From the NCBI GenBank assembly GCA_034770075.1, contig CM068378.1, positions 43,056,508 to 43,120,507 of the forward strand: a stretch of 64,000 bases of DNA, given 5' to 3'. Position 1 is the stretch's first letter, and each line of letters begins with the position of its first letter. Below are positions 11,237-23,500 of the stretch, piece by piece. The translations under genes and the position numbers were made by a program. The stretch comes from Aralia elata (Eukaryota; Streptophyta; Magnoliopsida; Apiales; Araliaceae). The notes below the pieces were generated by a model. The model was not told the DNA's origin. It made no database searches and worked only from the letters and a program-made list of their open reading frames with translations.

Positions 11237-11663
11237 TGGTATTTCCTTCTTGCATTAGTACAACTCCAATTCCTAAACCTGAAGCATCACATTCAATTTC
11301 AAAGGTTTTAGTTAAATTAGGCAATGCAAGTAAAGGAGCGTTAGTTAATTTTTCTTTAATCAAATTAAACGCCTTTTCCTGTGCATCACCCAACTTGAAT
11401 CCTACACTCTTTTTGATTACTTCGGTGAGTGGTGCTGTGATTTCGCTGAAGTTTCTTACAAACCGTCTATAGAAACTTGCGAGTCCATGAAAGCTACGAA
11501 CTTGACTGACATTCGTAGGAGTTGGCCATTCTCGAATTGCCCTTATTTTCTCTTCGTCAACTTGTACTCCCTGTATACTGACAACAAAGCCAAGAAACAC
11601 AACTCGATCCGTACAAAATGTGCATTTATCCATATTGGCATATAATTTTTCCTTTCGAAGCAC
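11223..11663 (-). pseudogene. CRM-type pol: RT thumb/connection and RNase H start
   Basis: A frame of 146 codons starts at LRKEKLYANMDKC and contains FLGFVVS, REWPTPTNVSQVRSFHGL, the FYRRFVRNF block and the RNase H start FEIECDASGLGIG with its catalytic Asp. It is separated from the RT palm frame by a frameshift near 11664-11690 and from the rest of RNase H by another near 11240. Residue patterns are typical of gypsy RT, with G-L-A-S-F-Y-R-R following the thumb. Confidence 0.85.
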
Positions 11664-11665
11664 AT

Positions 11666-12257
11666 CTAGGACAGATTATATATGCAATGCATGTCACCTA
11701 AATCCTTGCTGTAGATCAAGATATCATCAAAGTACACAACTACAAATTCCCCAATGAAGGGACGCAAAACATGGTTCATTAATCTCATGAACGTGCTAGG
11801 AGCATTAGTTAAACCAAAAGGTAAGACTAACCACTCATATAACCCATATTTTGTTTTAAAAATAGTTTTCCATTCATCTCCCTCATGCATTCTAATCTGA
11901 TGATAACCACTCTTTAAATCAATTTTAGAAAACACACAAGATCCATGCAATTCATCTAACATATCATCTAACCTAGGAATGGGATGTCGATATTTTACCG
12001 TGATGTTATTTACCGCTCGACAATCAATGCACATACGCCACTTCCCATCTTTCTTAGGTACTAAAATAACTGGAACCGCACATGGACTCATGCTTTCCTT
12101 CACGAACCCCTTGTCCATTAGCTCGTCAACTTGCCTTTGCAATTCCTTCGTTTCCTCGGGATTGCTTAGGTATGCTGGGCGATTTGGAATGGTCGTGCCA
12201 GGGGCAAAGTCAATTTGATGTTCAATTTCCCAAATTGGTGGTAATCCTTGGGGAAGC
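11666..12257 (-). pseudogene. CRM-type pol: reverse transcriptase palm, cut by insertion X
   Basis: The gypsy RT starts at PQGLPPIWEIEHQIDF, runs through PVILVPKKDGKWRMC, VNNITVKYRHPIPRLDDML, FSKIDLKSGYHQI and FGLTNAPSTFM to the catalytic VVYFDDILIYS motif (YFDD variant of YxDD). The first codons of the open frame (12258-12322) belong to insertion X, not to pol. On the far side of X, the gag-protease frame ends at 19064, so some of the protease-RT linker is unaccounted for. The frame ends soon after the catalytic motif through a frameshift. Confidence 0.9.
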
Positions 12258-12568
12258 TGTGACGCCCCCAGATTCGGGTCTCCAAATACCCGGATCCGGC
12301 CATCACGATCCAATACAAACATTCACCTCTAACAACATATGGTAACTAAAATACGGAATATAATAAACATACGTTGTTCATTACAAGGTGTTACTAGTCC
12401 CAGAATAAAATAACCTTAATACATTCATGAATCCATACCCTAAGTAACAAGCCGGGTTTAATATTACATTAACAATGATTAACTACACATAATGTTTAAG
12501 TCTGCTACATGAAGTTTATCACTTCATCTTTTCTTTCCCTTTGTTTTTCCCTGACGTCTCGGGTTTGG

Positions 12569-12620
12569 CTGCAATAAAATCATGATATAGCAAGAATGAG
12601 CAACGAGTTTGCTCAGCAAG
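12569..12620 (-). promoter_or_regulatory. Conserved LTR hairpin plus acceptor-like CAG (copy in X)
   Basis: On the minus strand CTTGCT is followed by a perfect stem GAGCAA-ACTCG-TTGCTC, then ATTCTTGC and, about 20 bases on, TTGCAG. The stem differs in sequence from the LARD copy but still pairs. Confidence 0.55.
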
Positions 12621-13599
12621 TTTAAAATACAATAATAGGGATATATCATGATGAAAGGAATATAGAAAGGGATTTCAACAATAGCATTATCAGAAGCAAT
12701 AACAATGAATGCTTTTAGAACAATTGATAGTCGAATAGACCTCGAACAATAACTTCCAAAGGAGTCAATAGCTAGTTGACCCTCTGGTTACTGGCTACAG
12801 AATAAGTACTTGAGGGGATCAGCCTCGCGTACGCTATGTATATGCATAACATTTAACTCTGCTATTTGTACCTTATTTACAGTACATGGGGTACTCCCCT
12901 ATAATAAATGGGGTGTTCATTCAGTCTAAGAATCCTCACCATTGATTGGTTCGGATAGCTTTTATAAATTTTCACATACTTTGTCTGACCGAACAAAGGT
13001 TCAGACTTAATTATGAATAGTTCCTAAATCTCGGAACTTTAATAAATGTACAAATTCAAATGCACGAGTGCGAATGTCAATGAATACATAGAGGTGGAAT
13101 AATTTTAAAAGTAATTAAACCACGTAAAGCACGCTTGGAGATAAGATTCAAGCTTAAAGAATAACTTGCAACAATATATGTATACCTTTTTGCACGAATT
13201 AAAAATAGTGCATAAGGTTTAGAAATTTGCTCAATGTAAAAGTTGAGTAAGGAAGAACTTGCATTCAATATACTGAAAGAATGAAGTTAGGGAACTTGCC
13301 TGTTTGCTCAGCTACAGATAAACTTAGCTTTAATTAATTGATCTCGAGTGACCTATCATTGGGTAAAGTCGATTTATCAATTAACAGTTGTATATTGGCA
13401 CCTCTCACTATACCTTTTACTCAACAGGTAAAATTCACCATCTATATTTAATTACTATTTAACATTAGCTAAACAGAAATTAATAATCTTCAGCTATTAA
13501 CTTGATGGTAGCTAATCATGATTACTTATTCTTTGGTTTCCTGGATTTATTACCATTATCTGTCCCTGAACATGGTTTAACGATCCTTATTTATTACGA

Positions 13600-14249
13600 T
13601 AATAATTATTTCATTACCTTTTGTCATACTTAATTATTATCAAATATCATTTGAATAACAATTAAATATTCATTATCTTTATTTATTATTTAATAATAAA
13701 TAATCATTTTATTAACTATATTCATACTTAATTATTATTAAATATTACTTAAATAATAGTTAAATATTTATTATCTTTATCTATTATTTATTGATAAATA
13801 ATAAATAATTTATTTCATTGAATATTTGTTATCTTTATTTATCACTTATTGACAAATAATCAAATTATTAACTTAATTCATACTTGATTATTATTTAATA
13901 GTAATTAAGCACTAATCAAATATTTATTAGTTTTATTTATTATTTAAGGATAAATAATAAATAGTTAATCTATTAATTTTATCCATACTTGATTAGTAGT
14001 TAAACAATAATCAAATATTTATTAGCTTTATTTATTATTAAAGGATAATTAATAAATAATTAAATTATTAACTTTATTTATACTTAATTATTAATTAAAA
14101 TAATAATTAAATATTTATTATCTTTATTTATTATTTATTAATAAATAATAAATTAATTATTTATATTAACCTTACTCATATTTAATTATTATAACATTAA
14201 TAATGTAAATATGTATTATCCCTTACCTATAATAATTAATTTCCCAATA
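13600..14249. repeat. AT-rich minisatellite in X
   Basis: Imperfect units containing AATAATTATT, ATATTTATTATCTTTATTTA and ACTTAATTATTA recur about every 90-130 bp. Base composition is extremely AT-rich. The tract is absent before copy B of the duplicated block. Confidence 0.75.
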
Positions 14250-16691
14250 CCCAATTATTATTTAAGGTTTAGTGTTAAATACTTTAATTAAATATTTTAA
14301 TAATTACTTTATCACAAAATAATATTCTTTATTAATTTTAATTTATTCAAAAACATAATAACTAATTAGTTTGGCAAAATGCATTATTACACTTAAATTA
14401 ATTTAGTCAATAATTAAATCAATTGGTAGTACAGTTAGTTTAATTTGCTGTTATTAATTAGCGCACCTATAGTGAATGTATCATGCGTTATCGCAAATTT
14501 ATTTTTTTTCAAACCCAACACAATAGATCCTTGACAGTTTGGGTTTGGGAGCCATAAAATACCAATACAATAAGATAAAAGGACTCCCCAACTGTTTTAT
14601 TCAAAATTTCTCATGTTTTAGTATTAACCGTAACCACCAATTCCTAGACTAAAGGTTGATCTTCCGTAGCCACAATATTTTGACTACAAGGATTTATCAA
14701 CCAACCAAAACAATAACTTGGCAATTTATTCAAAGCTGAACTCAGAGCAATTTCTCTGCACAAATGTGAGAAAGTTTACTAGAACCAAATATCATTATAG
14801 TATGAGCCAAAATTGATGTATAAACAACGTGCCATTGGCAGTTCAGTCAATACCAAAATGAAGCCAAGAATTTCGGTTTTGGCGGGCATTACCATCACAC
14901 TTGCTGGGCATTTCAAAACTTGAATAGTAGCCCATATAACACACATATTTCAATTGCCAGAACCTTTAAGGTTCATCACAACGAGTATTACCAAACCAAT
15001 CAAAAAACTAATCACGGAGTATACTACTTTCAGATTATATCAAACCCCAGATAACAGTCAACAATTTTAAATCCTGATTACAGGGAAACAACAAAAACTT
15101 TCAAGAAACCAAACCCACAAAGAAATCAAAGGCAAAAAAAAAAAAAAATTTTTGGGGGGGGTTATTACCTTGAGCTCCGATCGCAGTTGCGACTTACTCT
15201 TCTCCTCCTACCGAAATACGTAATCAAGCTGGACCATTCACAGCAACTGGAATCGCAAACCCCCCCAATTGGTACCCCCCTGATTCCCTCTCTGTGATTA
15301 AAATTCTGAAATACCCTAAAAAATTTCTCTCTCTGATTTGGGTCTCCAACCAACAAGGGATTCGGCAGCCTTGGGGAGTTTAATTTATAGGAAATTGGTT
15401 ACCCAATTTGCTGGGTTATTACCTCAATTGCTCGAGCAATAACCACACGGTAGGAAACGTGGCTGCGATGACCGGTCGCGTTCCACCATCATGCCTCGTC
15501 AATCCACCCAAGCGAGCGTCAGGCCGGCACCCCTCGAGGCCCGGGCGTGCGGTTCTCCGCCGGTCGTGTCGCCGGGATTTTTCTGGGACCTTTGGTTCAC
15601 AACCCGTTGTGTTTGCTCTTTTTTTTTTTTTTTTTCTTTTTTTTTTCCTTTGTTTTTCTCTCTCCTCTCTTTTTTGTCTTTCTTTAGGTCATCGACGCCC
15701 TTCTCTGCTGCCAACAGTTGGTCCACTCACCCGCTGTCGCCGGCTAATCACCCCTCGACCGTCCGGCTTGATTGATTTGGCCTTCGATCGATCGATCCTT
15801 GCTTGGCCAGTTTGATTTGAGGGCTTGATTCAATTGAATTTCCTTGGATTTGGTTTTTTCCGCCCAAACTGATTATTTGGCCTTCGTTGAAACCCTTCTC
15901 AGACGAAATATGCCGGGTTGTCCATTAATATTGTTATGCCAATTGGGTTTTTCCCCAAATTTATTCGGAAACGGATCGAAACCCGTTTTGCTTTGAGTCA
16001 ACCCAGACTGGTTTAAGAGTTTGGGCATCAACCCAAGGAAGGTTGGGTTGGCTGGAAATAAGTGGTCCAAAAGGTTAGAATACAAGGATTTGGGGCCTAA
16101 TCCAAACTAAAAGAGGAAATGGCCCAATCAGAATTTAAATTGAAAAGAAGATTTGGACTCAAATTAGAAACCAAATAAAAAAAGTAAATGGGCCAAGAAA
16201 ATTTTTCTCCCCAAATGAAATCTTAACCAACTATGAAATTTCTAATTATTTTAAATTAAACAAACTACAAAAATTTAAAATTACTTATTTTAGATATTTA
16301 TTATTAAACCATTATTCTTTATTTAAAAGAATTTATTTATTAATCTTCTTTCCCAAATTTTTCTTGTAATTAAATGTTTTGGGTTACTCCGTTAATTTTT
16401 TTCAAAAAACTATTATTGAGTCCCTTTAAGACAAAGAAAAAATTATTGGACCACGTATTTCGATTTATTTTAAATACTATACCTACAAGGATCCAATTAA
16501 ATTCGCAAAATTAAATAAAAACGAATTATAATATATCCAAAATAAATTATTACAATGGTTAAAGAATATTTCCTGGACATTAACAGAAGCTCCTCGGGAA
16601 ATACATCCTGATAGTCTGCAAAAGAGTAGAAAAAACACTAGGTAATAGAAGTTTTGATTAACGTTTAGTATTCAAAAGCGACCTCTCTCTA
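14250..16691. repeat. Duplicated block, copy A
   Basis: Copy A runs from CCCAATTATTATTTAAGG to CTCTCTCTACCC and is collinear with 16692-19045. The two differ by very many single-base insertions and deletions in all contexts, with comparatively few plain substitutions. Copy A also has an extra T-rich insert at about 15618-15690. Short frames at 15408-15815 and elsewhere do not hold between the copies and are not genes. A donor-like AAGGTAATAA on the minus strand at 15164-15173 matches the LTR pattern. Confidence 0.8.
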
Positions 16692-19045
16692 CCCAATTAT
16701 TAATTTAAGGTTAGTTTAAATTAATATATTAAATTATTTAATAATTACCCTTTTATCACAAATAATTTCTTATTAATTTTTATTTATTAACATAATACTA
16801 AATTAGTTTGCAAAATTGCAATTATTAAACTTAAATTAATCTTAGTCAATAATATAAATCAATGGTAAAGTACAGTTAGTTTTAATTGCTGTATTAATTA
16901 GCCACTAGTGATGTAACATGCTTTCTTTTTGCAAAATTATTTGTCAACCCAACACAATTGATCCTTGACAGTTTGGTTTGGCATAAACTACCAATACAAT
17001 AAGAAAAGGACTCCCAACTGTTTTAATCAAAATTTTCCATTTTTTAGTTATTAAACCGTAACCACCATCCTAGACTAAAAGGTTTGATCTCCGGTAGCCA
17101 CAATATTTTGAGACCTACAGATTATCACCAAACAAAACAATAACTTGCAATTTAATTCCAAGCTGACCAGAGCAAATTTCCTCTGCAAACCAAAGGGAGA
17201 AAGTTTACGAGACCAAATAATCATTATACGTATGAGCCAAAATTTTGAATGTATAAACAAACGTGCCTTGGCAGTTCAGGTCAATACCAAATGAAGCAAG
17301 AATTTGGTTCTGGCATTACCACACTTGCCTGGGCATTTCAAAACCTTGATAGTTAGCCCGATATACACACACGTATTCAATTGCCAGACACCTTTAAGGT
17401 TCATCACAACAGATTTATCCAAACAATCCAAAAAAACTAACACGGTAATACTATTAATTAATATTCCAACCCTGATACAGTCACCAAATTTTAATCCTAA
17501 TCTACAGGGAACAAACAAAAATTTCAAAGAAAACCAACCCACAAAGAAATCAGCAACTGGGATATAACCTTTGAGCATCGAATCGCGTTGCGACTCTTCT
17601 CCTCCTACCGGAAATACGTAATCAAGCTGGACATTCACCAGCAACTGGAAATCGCAACCCCCAAATTGGTACCACCCCCTGTTACCTCTCATCTGTTTAA
17701 ATTCTGAACCCTAAAAATTTCTTTCTGAATTTGGGTCCTCACCAACAAGGGATTCGTGCAGCCCTTGGGGACGTTTTAATTTATAGGAAAATTGCGTTAC
17801 CCAATTTGGCTGGGTTATTACACTCAATTAGCTCCGAGCAATAACCAACGGTAGGAGACGTGGGTTGTGGTCTTCGGCAGCGACCGGCTCTGTCCCCATC
17901 ATGCCTCGTCCAATCACCCAGCGAAGCGATGCGCCGGCACCCTCGAGCCGTGCGTCTCCAACCGGTCGTATGTCGCCGGATTTCTGGGGAACCTTTTTGG
18001 GTTCCAACCCGGTGGTTTTGCTCGGTCATCCGACGCCCCTTTCTCTGCTCCAACCGTTTGGTCACTCACGCTGTCGCGGGCTTCACCCCTCGACCGTCCG
18101 GCTTGATTGATTGATTGGGCTTTCGATCGATCCTTGCTTGGCAGTTGGATTTGGAAGGGCTTGATTCAATTGATTTCCCTTGGATTTTGGTTTTTTCCCC
18201 CCTAAACCTGATTTTTGCTTCGTTGAAACCCTTCTCAGGACGAATATGCCGGTCTGTCCCTAAAATTGTTTCTAAGCCAATTGGGTTTTTTTTTCCCCCA
18301 AATTTTATTCGGGAAACGGATCGACCCGTTTTGCTTTGGCTCAACCCGATGGTATTAGAGTTTGGGCTCAACCCAAGGAAGAGGTTGGGTTGGCTGGAAA
18401 TATTTGTAGTGGTCCCAAAAGTAGAATACAAGGGAATTTGGGGCCTAATCCAACTAAAAGAGAATTGGCCCAATACAGAATTAAATTGAAAAAGAAAGAT
18501 TTTGGACTCAAAATTAGTAGAACCAAATAAAAGTAATGGGCCAAGAAAAATTTTCCTAAATTAAATTTAACCACTTATGAAATTCTTAATTATTTTAAAT
18601 TAAAACAACTACAAAATAAATTACTTATTTTAGATATTTATTACGTAACCATTATTCTTTAATTTAAAATGAATTTATTTATATAATCTTCTTTCCAAAT
18701 TTTTCTTGTAATTAAATGTTTGGGTTACTCGTTAATTGATTCAAACTAATTGATTGAGTCCCTTTAAGAACAAAGGGAAAAAATATTATTTGGAACCCAC
18801 AGTATTTATAATATTTAAATAATAATACTACCTACATGGATCCAAATTAAAATTCGCCAAAATTAAATAAAACGAATCTATATTCTATCAAAATAAAATT
18901 AAATTACAATGTTTTAAGAAATTTTCCTGGGACATTACAGAGAGCTCCTCGGTGGAAATACATCCTGATAATCCTGCCAAAAGAGTTAGAAATAACACTA
19001 GGTAATGAAAGTTTTTATTAACGATAGTATTCAAAAGCGTCCTCT
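16692..19045. repeat. Duplicated block, copy B
   Basis: This is the second collinear copy, starting CCCAATTATTAATTTAAGG and ending near CCTCTCACTATACC (19041). Paired landmarks include TAATCAAGCTGGAC, CACCCCTCGACCGTCCGG and ACACTAGGTAAT. The AT-rich minisatellite that precedes copy A is missing here. Frames such as 17860-18114 and 18066-18473 are not conserved between copies. Confidence 0.8.
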
Positions 19046-19063
19046 CACTATACCGTAGTAAAA

Positions 19064-20962
19064 TCATTGACTTATTTTAGAATCCAAAGGCTTCGCCCTT
19101 ACATCACTCCTTTTTGCAAAAATATTTGTTTTTCTCTCTTCTTTCTTTTTTTCTCTCTCTTTTGTTTTCTTTTCATGATCTCTCTGTAAGTGTATTTGAT
19201 CCTCATGCACCTGTTTTGGTGACATAGGACACAAGATAACTTTTCTTTGATTGTGAACAAAAGAGTACTCATTAGTAAAACCATCGTGTTTTATTCGCCG
19301 ATCAAACTGCCAAGGTCTCCCAAGTAGTAAATGACCTGCCTGCATAGGAACTGTATCACAAAGGATCTCATCAACATACTTCCCAATTGTAAACGGCACT
19401 GATACTTGCTTGGTAACTTTGATGTCGCCGCTGTCATTGAGCCACTGCAATCGGTATGGGTGAGGATGTTTGGATGTTGTAAGTCCCAATTTCTCCACCA
19501 TTGTGATGCTTGCCACATTTGTACAGCTCCCACCATCAATTACAACACAACAGATATTACCATTTACCATGCATCTAGTATGAAATAGATTCTCTCTTTG
19601 CTCACTGCTTTCTTCCTTTACCTGTGTACTAAGCATTCTCCGTGTAACCAACACTTCGCCATGCATAGCAACCTCTCTATCTTCCTCCAACGGTGGCATA
19701 GAGTCATTATCACTATCTTCTTCCTCGGTTTCCAAATCCCCATTATCAAGCAATAACATAGTTCTTTGATTTGGGCATTGATTTGCAATATGTCCCCTGC
19801 CTTGACATTTAAAGCATGCAATATCTCGATTACGACTAGTAGAAGGTGTATTAGTTTTACCTTGCACTACTTGAGTAGCCGCTCCCTGCTTGATTTCTGG
19901 CTTTGGTTTGAAAACAGTTGGCTTATCCTCACGCTTCTCATTATTGGATTTCCATGATGACCCTGTGGTAGTGTTTATTCGCTGGCTACCTCTCCTCTTA
20001 AGTTGCTTCTCTATTTTGATAGCCATGTGCACCATGTCTTCCAATACCACATAATGTTGACGCTCCACCAAATCTGCAATATCCCAATTTAAACCTGCTG
20101 AAAATCGGGCCATGGTTGCCTCAATATCCTCGTCGATGTCAGCTCTAGACATTAGCATCTCCATTTCCTTGAAGTAGTCCTCCACACTCTTGCTTCCCTG
20201 TCTCAAATTTTGTAAGTTTCGAAACAGTTCTCGATAGTAGTGGCTTGGGACAAACCTCTTTTTCATTACAGCTTTCATTTCTGCCCAAGTCTCTATTGGA
20301 CGTTCTCTGCACCTCCTTCGACTGGTCATCAATTGATCCCACCAAGTAACTGCATAATCTGAAAATTCGGTAGCTGTAATTCTAACTTTCTTGAGATCCG
20401 AGTAGTTGTAACAGTCAAAGATCCACTCCATTTTCTTCTCCCATTCTAAATATGCCTCGGGGTCACTCCTGCCTTGGAATGTGGGAATTTTCATTTTGAT
20501 ACTATCAAGATTGTTGTCCTCTCGATTTCGGCCGCCTCTATCTCTTGCAAAATGTCTCCTAGGAATAAGGTCAGTTTCTCGATCCTCTTCCTCACTAAAC
20601 CTTTCATCATAGTAATTTTCCTCTTCTACTCTAGCTTCCTTTTGTTGGGCTTTTCCTTTTGGGCGCCCACCCGGAGGGATTTGAGTTTGTTTCCCCCGAG
20701 TGTCACTCAATTGATCGATGCGATCATGCACTTGCTCCATAGCCATCCCCAATTGTCTAGAAAATCCTTTCATCATAGCCTCCATCATGAGTTTTGGGTC
20801 AAAATTCAATGTAGAAGGTTTATTTTCAATTGTCTTATCTCTTGTGTTAAACATATTTCCTGCAAAACAAAGATTAGTAGAAAGCAAGTTCCTCACCACT
20901 CCCTTGCGTGTTTCACTCAAACAATATATCACACAAATAGGAAACGCTTGTGTATCACACAA
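19064..20962 (-). CDS. gag: CRM-type gag-protease polyprotein
   Basis: The frame of 632 codons is uninterrupted. The true start is probably Met37 (MFNTRDKTIENK, about 20854), because the first 36 residues look unrelated to gag. The gag core (about residues 155-320) has IPTFQGRSDPEAYLEWE, TWWDQL, RFVPSHYYREL and LRQGSKSVEDY blocks. A single CX2CX4HX4C zinc knuckle spans 383-396 (CFKCQGRGHIANQC), followed by an acidic linker. The retropepsin has D476-G-G in VVIDGGSCTN and LLLGRPW near 545; DGG replaces the usual D-S/T-G. The basic KEREKKKEERK tail ends at a stop just before insertion X. It would form particles and mature them, but no functional pol follows. Confidence 0.9.
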   Translation of the reverse strand: MCDTQAFPICVIYCLSETRKGVVRNLLSTNLCFAGNMFNTRDKTIENKPSTLNFDPKLMMEAMMKGFSRQLGMAMEQVHDRIDQLSDTRGKQTQIPPGGRPKGKAQQKEARVEEENYYDERFSEEEDRETDLIPRRHFARDRGGRNREDNNLDSIKMKIPTFQGRSDPEAYLEWEKKMEWIFDCYNYSDLKKVRITATEFSDYAVTWWDQLMTSRRRCRERPIETWAEMKAVMKKRFVPSHYYRELFRNLQNLRQGSKSVEDYFKEMEMLMSRADIDEDIEATMARFSAGLNWDIADLVERQHYVVLEDMVHMAIKIEKQLKRRGSQRINTTTGSSWKSNNEKREDKPTVFKPKPEIKQGAATQVVQGKTNTPSTSRNRDIACFKCQGRGHIANQCPNQRTMLLLDNGDLETEEEDSDNDSMPPLEEDREVAMHGEVLVTRRMLSTQVKEESSEQRENLFHTRCMVNGNICCVVIDGGSCTNVASITMVEKLGLTTSKHPHPYRLQWLNDSGDIKVTKQVSVPFTIGKYVDEILCDTVPMQAGHLLLGRPWQFDRRIKHDGFTNEYSFVHNQRKVILCPMSPKQVHEDQIHLQRDHEKKTKEREKKKEERKTNIFAKRSDVRAKPLDSKISQ

Positions 20963-21300
20963 TTAGGCTTTTACCCTCAATTAAACTTACGACTCTTGCC
21001 TTTTTCCGCTCGTAGTTCTCTCTAATAGGTTCTTTTGAATTCACACAAATATTACCTCAATCTTCCAATTACAATCCAATAAGAACTTATCAAGATACAA
21101 TATAGAAAGTATGACTCTAGAAATACCAACAAGACTTCACAATTGTCAAATATAAGTCTTTGCAAATCAAATCCCAATAATAGCAATCAACAAAAATAAT
21201 TTTCTGCAATATATTTTCTTTTTCTTTTTTTTTTTGCAGTTTCTTTTTTACTATGATCCAACAATAAAAGTAAAGATAAGTAACTTGATAGGAAACTTAA

Positions 21301-21311
21301 CTTTAATACCA
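21301..21311 (-). promoter_or_regulatory. Primer binding site of CRM-type element
   Basis: Minus strand TGGTATTAAAG, two bases beyond the 5' LTR. It matches the initiator-tRNA-Met complement TGGTATCAGAG at 9 of 11 positions. Confidence 0.65.
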
Positions 21312-21313
21312 AA

Positions 21314-22287
21314 TGATAGACTCCACGGCACGCTTGCGTGAGGTGGTCGTCGCCCGGATCGTTTCTAACAAGTTAATAGGATGGATAGCTGGCAACACCT
21401 TAACCCCTCGCCTATATGTAGACGGTAATCTTGGTACAATTTCTTGCTTGGGAAATTTGCGGAGGATGAATACCAACGACACTTTGACCCCTCGCTTATA
21501 TTGAAGCGGTAATCTCGGTACAATTGACGATTGATGCGGTAGAAGACGCCACACACAACTATGATTGGTTGTATGATAAGTCGAATATGAATCTCAAAGA
21601 AGACTAAGGAATACTTAGGAATTCTCAAGAACCACAAGACGAGAATAATCTCACAATAATGATGATAAACTGAATATTGATGATTTTTGATGTTTACAAT
21701 AGCACCTATTTATACTAGGCTTAGAAACAAACTAGAAGTTTGTAGAAACACACTTGTTGAAATACAAGCACACAAATGTTGAAATATAGCATTACATAAA
21801 ATATGTAATTGAAACTAAATACTGATTTCATGTTTTAGGTGAAAGAAGGTTCGAAAATCAAGAAAGTCAAAAAATGACAAATTGCATCCAGGAGGTTCTC
21901 GCCGGGACGAGAGAATTGCACTGAAAATCCTCCCCGGGGTGAGAGGTTTGGCTTGGAAAATCCTCGCCTGGGCGAGAGTTCGCCGGGGCGAGAAAAATGG
22001 CTTGGAAACTCTCGCTGGGGCGAGGTCAGCCTGTTCCATGCAAACTGTTTTCTTTCGCTGTTTTGTCCGCCACGTCCATTCGCAACATGTTTACGGGCTT
22101 CATACGCTTGGATTCCATCTCCATAACTTCTATACTTGATCCAACCTCGTTCCATAGTTCATGAATCATCCCGTTAAGTCCGTCTTTAAATGTTTTAGCT
22201 CGAGCTCTAGTAACGGGTCCAAGTGGCAATTGCAATGGGTCTTCTCGGGTTGTGTCACGGGTTTCTGGATTATGGATATCCTCATCA
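21314..22287 (-). repeat. 5' LTR of CRM-type element (974 bp)
   Basis: TGATAGACTCC to TCCTCATCA, followed by ATTAA. It is about 30 bp longer than its partner, mainly because of one more palindrome unit. The TATA box is at 21706-21714. Confidence 0.9.
21896..22026. repeat. GC-rich near-palindrome array, five units (CRM-type 5' LTR)
   Basis: There are five diverged units (CTCGCCGGGACGAG, CTCCCCGGGGTGAG, CTCGCCTGGGCGAG, GTTCGCCGGGGCGAG and CTCGCTGGGGCGAG). The 3' LTR has four. Confidence 0.85.
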
Positions 22288-23224
22288 ATTAAGCTCCTAA
22301 AAATCATATAAAATCATATGGTGAGAATGCGATGATGGTATATTAATAAAAGATGTAGATATGGAAGTTATGAAGATGTATAAAAGAAGAATGAAGATGA
22401 AATTCATTACAGAATGCGTTTTATGAATGATTTAGTAAAGATGGCCAGATTTTGTAACAATCTGATCTTGCTTATAAAAGTAAAAATATGTTTGGATTAA
22501 AGAAGAGGCTAAAACTAGGGCCTAGATGGATTAAGTAGACTGTATAAGCTTTAATTTGACGTATAGATGAATGAAAACGGATGAGTAACGAAAGAGTTAC
22601 GATAAAAATAAAAACAATGTTTTGTTAAAAAAAAAATTGCGGAAACAAGTTTTATAACTCAGATTGAGATAAAATTTGGGAAGATGATATATGTTGATGT
22701 ATAATAGTATATTTTAACGCAAGCGAAAGAGATGGTCCAAGACTTTAAGAATTCTTGGACGTAACTCCGAATAATAGAGATTATTGAAATAGTACACAAA
22801 AATGTTATAATATAATTACGGAATATAATTAACAAGAGTTAATGTATGATGAGATTATGATTATGTTAATGAAAATATTCAATGATGATATAGATGACTC
22901 AGAATTGAGTACAAGAGCAAGAAATATTATATGTAATTGATGTAGATGATAAACTAGTATGGTGAACACTTAGAATGAAAGTGGTAAAGAGTTATACGAA
23001 TAACTAACTAGTATGCCAACATTATTAATTATGTAGGTCATGCAAAGCATGCAAAATATTAGTGTAAGCCGGATAAACAAATCAGGTAAGTTTTTCAGTA
23101 CTTGTTATTGTGTTATGTGAAATCCTTATAATGCTTTTTATGTGCACTATATGTTACAAATGTGATGTTAAACTGTTAATATTCAGTTGATGATTTATGT
23201 TAATTGTTCTATATGAACTTTATA

Positions 23225-23470
23225 ACATGAGAAATGTGATGTATGCATAAAATACAAAGTATGTTTAAATGAACAGTATGACAAAGATGGAACATGTATA
23301 AAACACGATACATGAGAGAGATGAAATATGTATGTACAGTATAAGTAATGATGAAGCATGTATAAATGCACAGTATGAGTAAAGATGAAGCATGTATGAA
23401 TGCACAATATGATAAAGATGAAGCATGTATAAAATGCAAATTATGAGAAATGTGAAACATATTAAAATGT
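23225..23470. repeat. About 40-45-bp minisatellite in LTR A
   Basis: Imperfect units of the form GATGAAGCATGTATAAA, TGCACAGTATGA and TAAA recur at least five times. Confidence 0.7.
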
Positions 23471-23500
23471 GAATTATGTGTTATGCGATAATTGTTAAAT

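Larger units (their letters stand above)
12258..14249 (-). mobile_element. Insertion X, left part (gypsy-type LTR)
   Basis: X begins TGTGACGCCCCCAGA at 12258, like the other LTR ends here, and interrupts the CRM-type pol reading frame. It carries the conserved hairpin block (12569-12620) in minus orientation and, from about 13600, an AT-rich minisatellite. The candidate left duplication is GAAGC (12253-12257); a possible right partner is AAAGC near 19034, but this is not secure. No PBS, purine tract or coding sequence was found, so X is probably a solo LTR. Confidence 0.55.
9031..22287 (-). mobile_element. CRM-type Ty3/gypsy retrotransposon, interrupted by insertion X
   Basis: The element is complete at both ends: LTRs at 9031-9974 and 21314-22287 (TG...CA), 5-bp duplication ATTAA, PBS at 21301-21311 and purine tract at 9975-9990, all in minus orientation. 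Domain order on the minus strand is gag with one zinc knuckle, protease, [insertion X], reverse transcriptase, RNase H, integrase. Pol runs into the 3' LTR, a known trait of the centromeric CRM clade, and the gag resembles that clade as I recall it; lineage assignment is therefore probable, not proven. Gag-protease is open for 632 codons, but pol has several frameshifts, stops and an internal deletion, so the element cannot act autonomously. Confidence 0.85.

Noticed and set aside
15408..15815. Overlapping frames in GC-rich part of X copy A
   Set aside because: Frames in several phases, disrupted in copy B, with a T-rich insert; compositional.
17860..18489. Overlapping frames in X copy B
   Set aside because: Not conserved against copy A once indels are considered.
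22026..22287. Second copy of the integrase tail
   Set aside because: Part of the 5' LTR, a duplicate of the 3' LTR coding end; not a separate gene.
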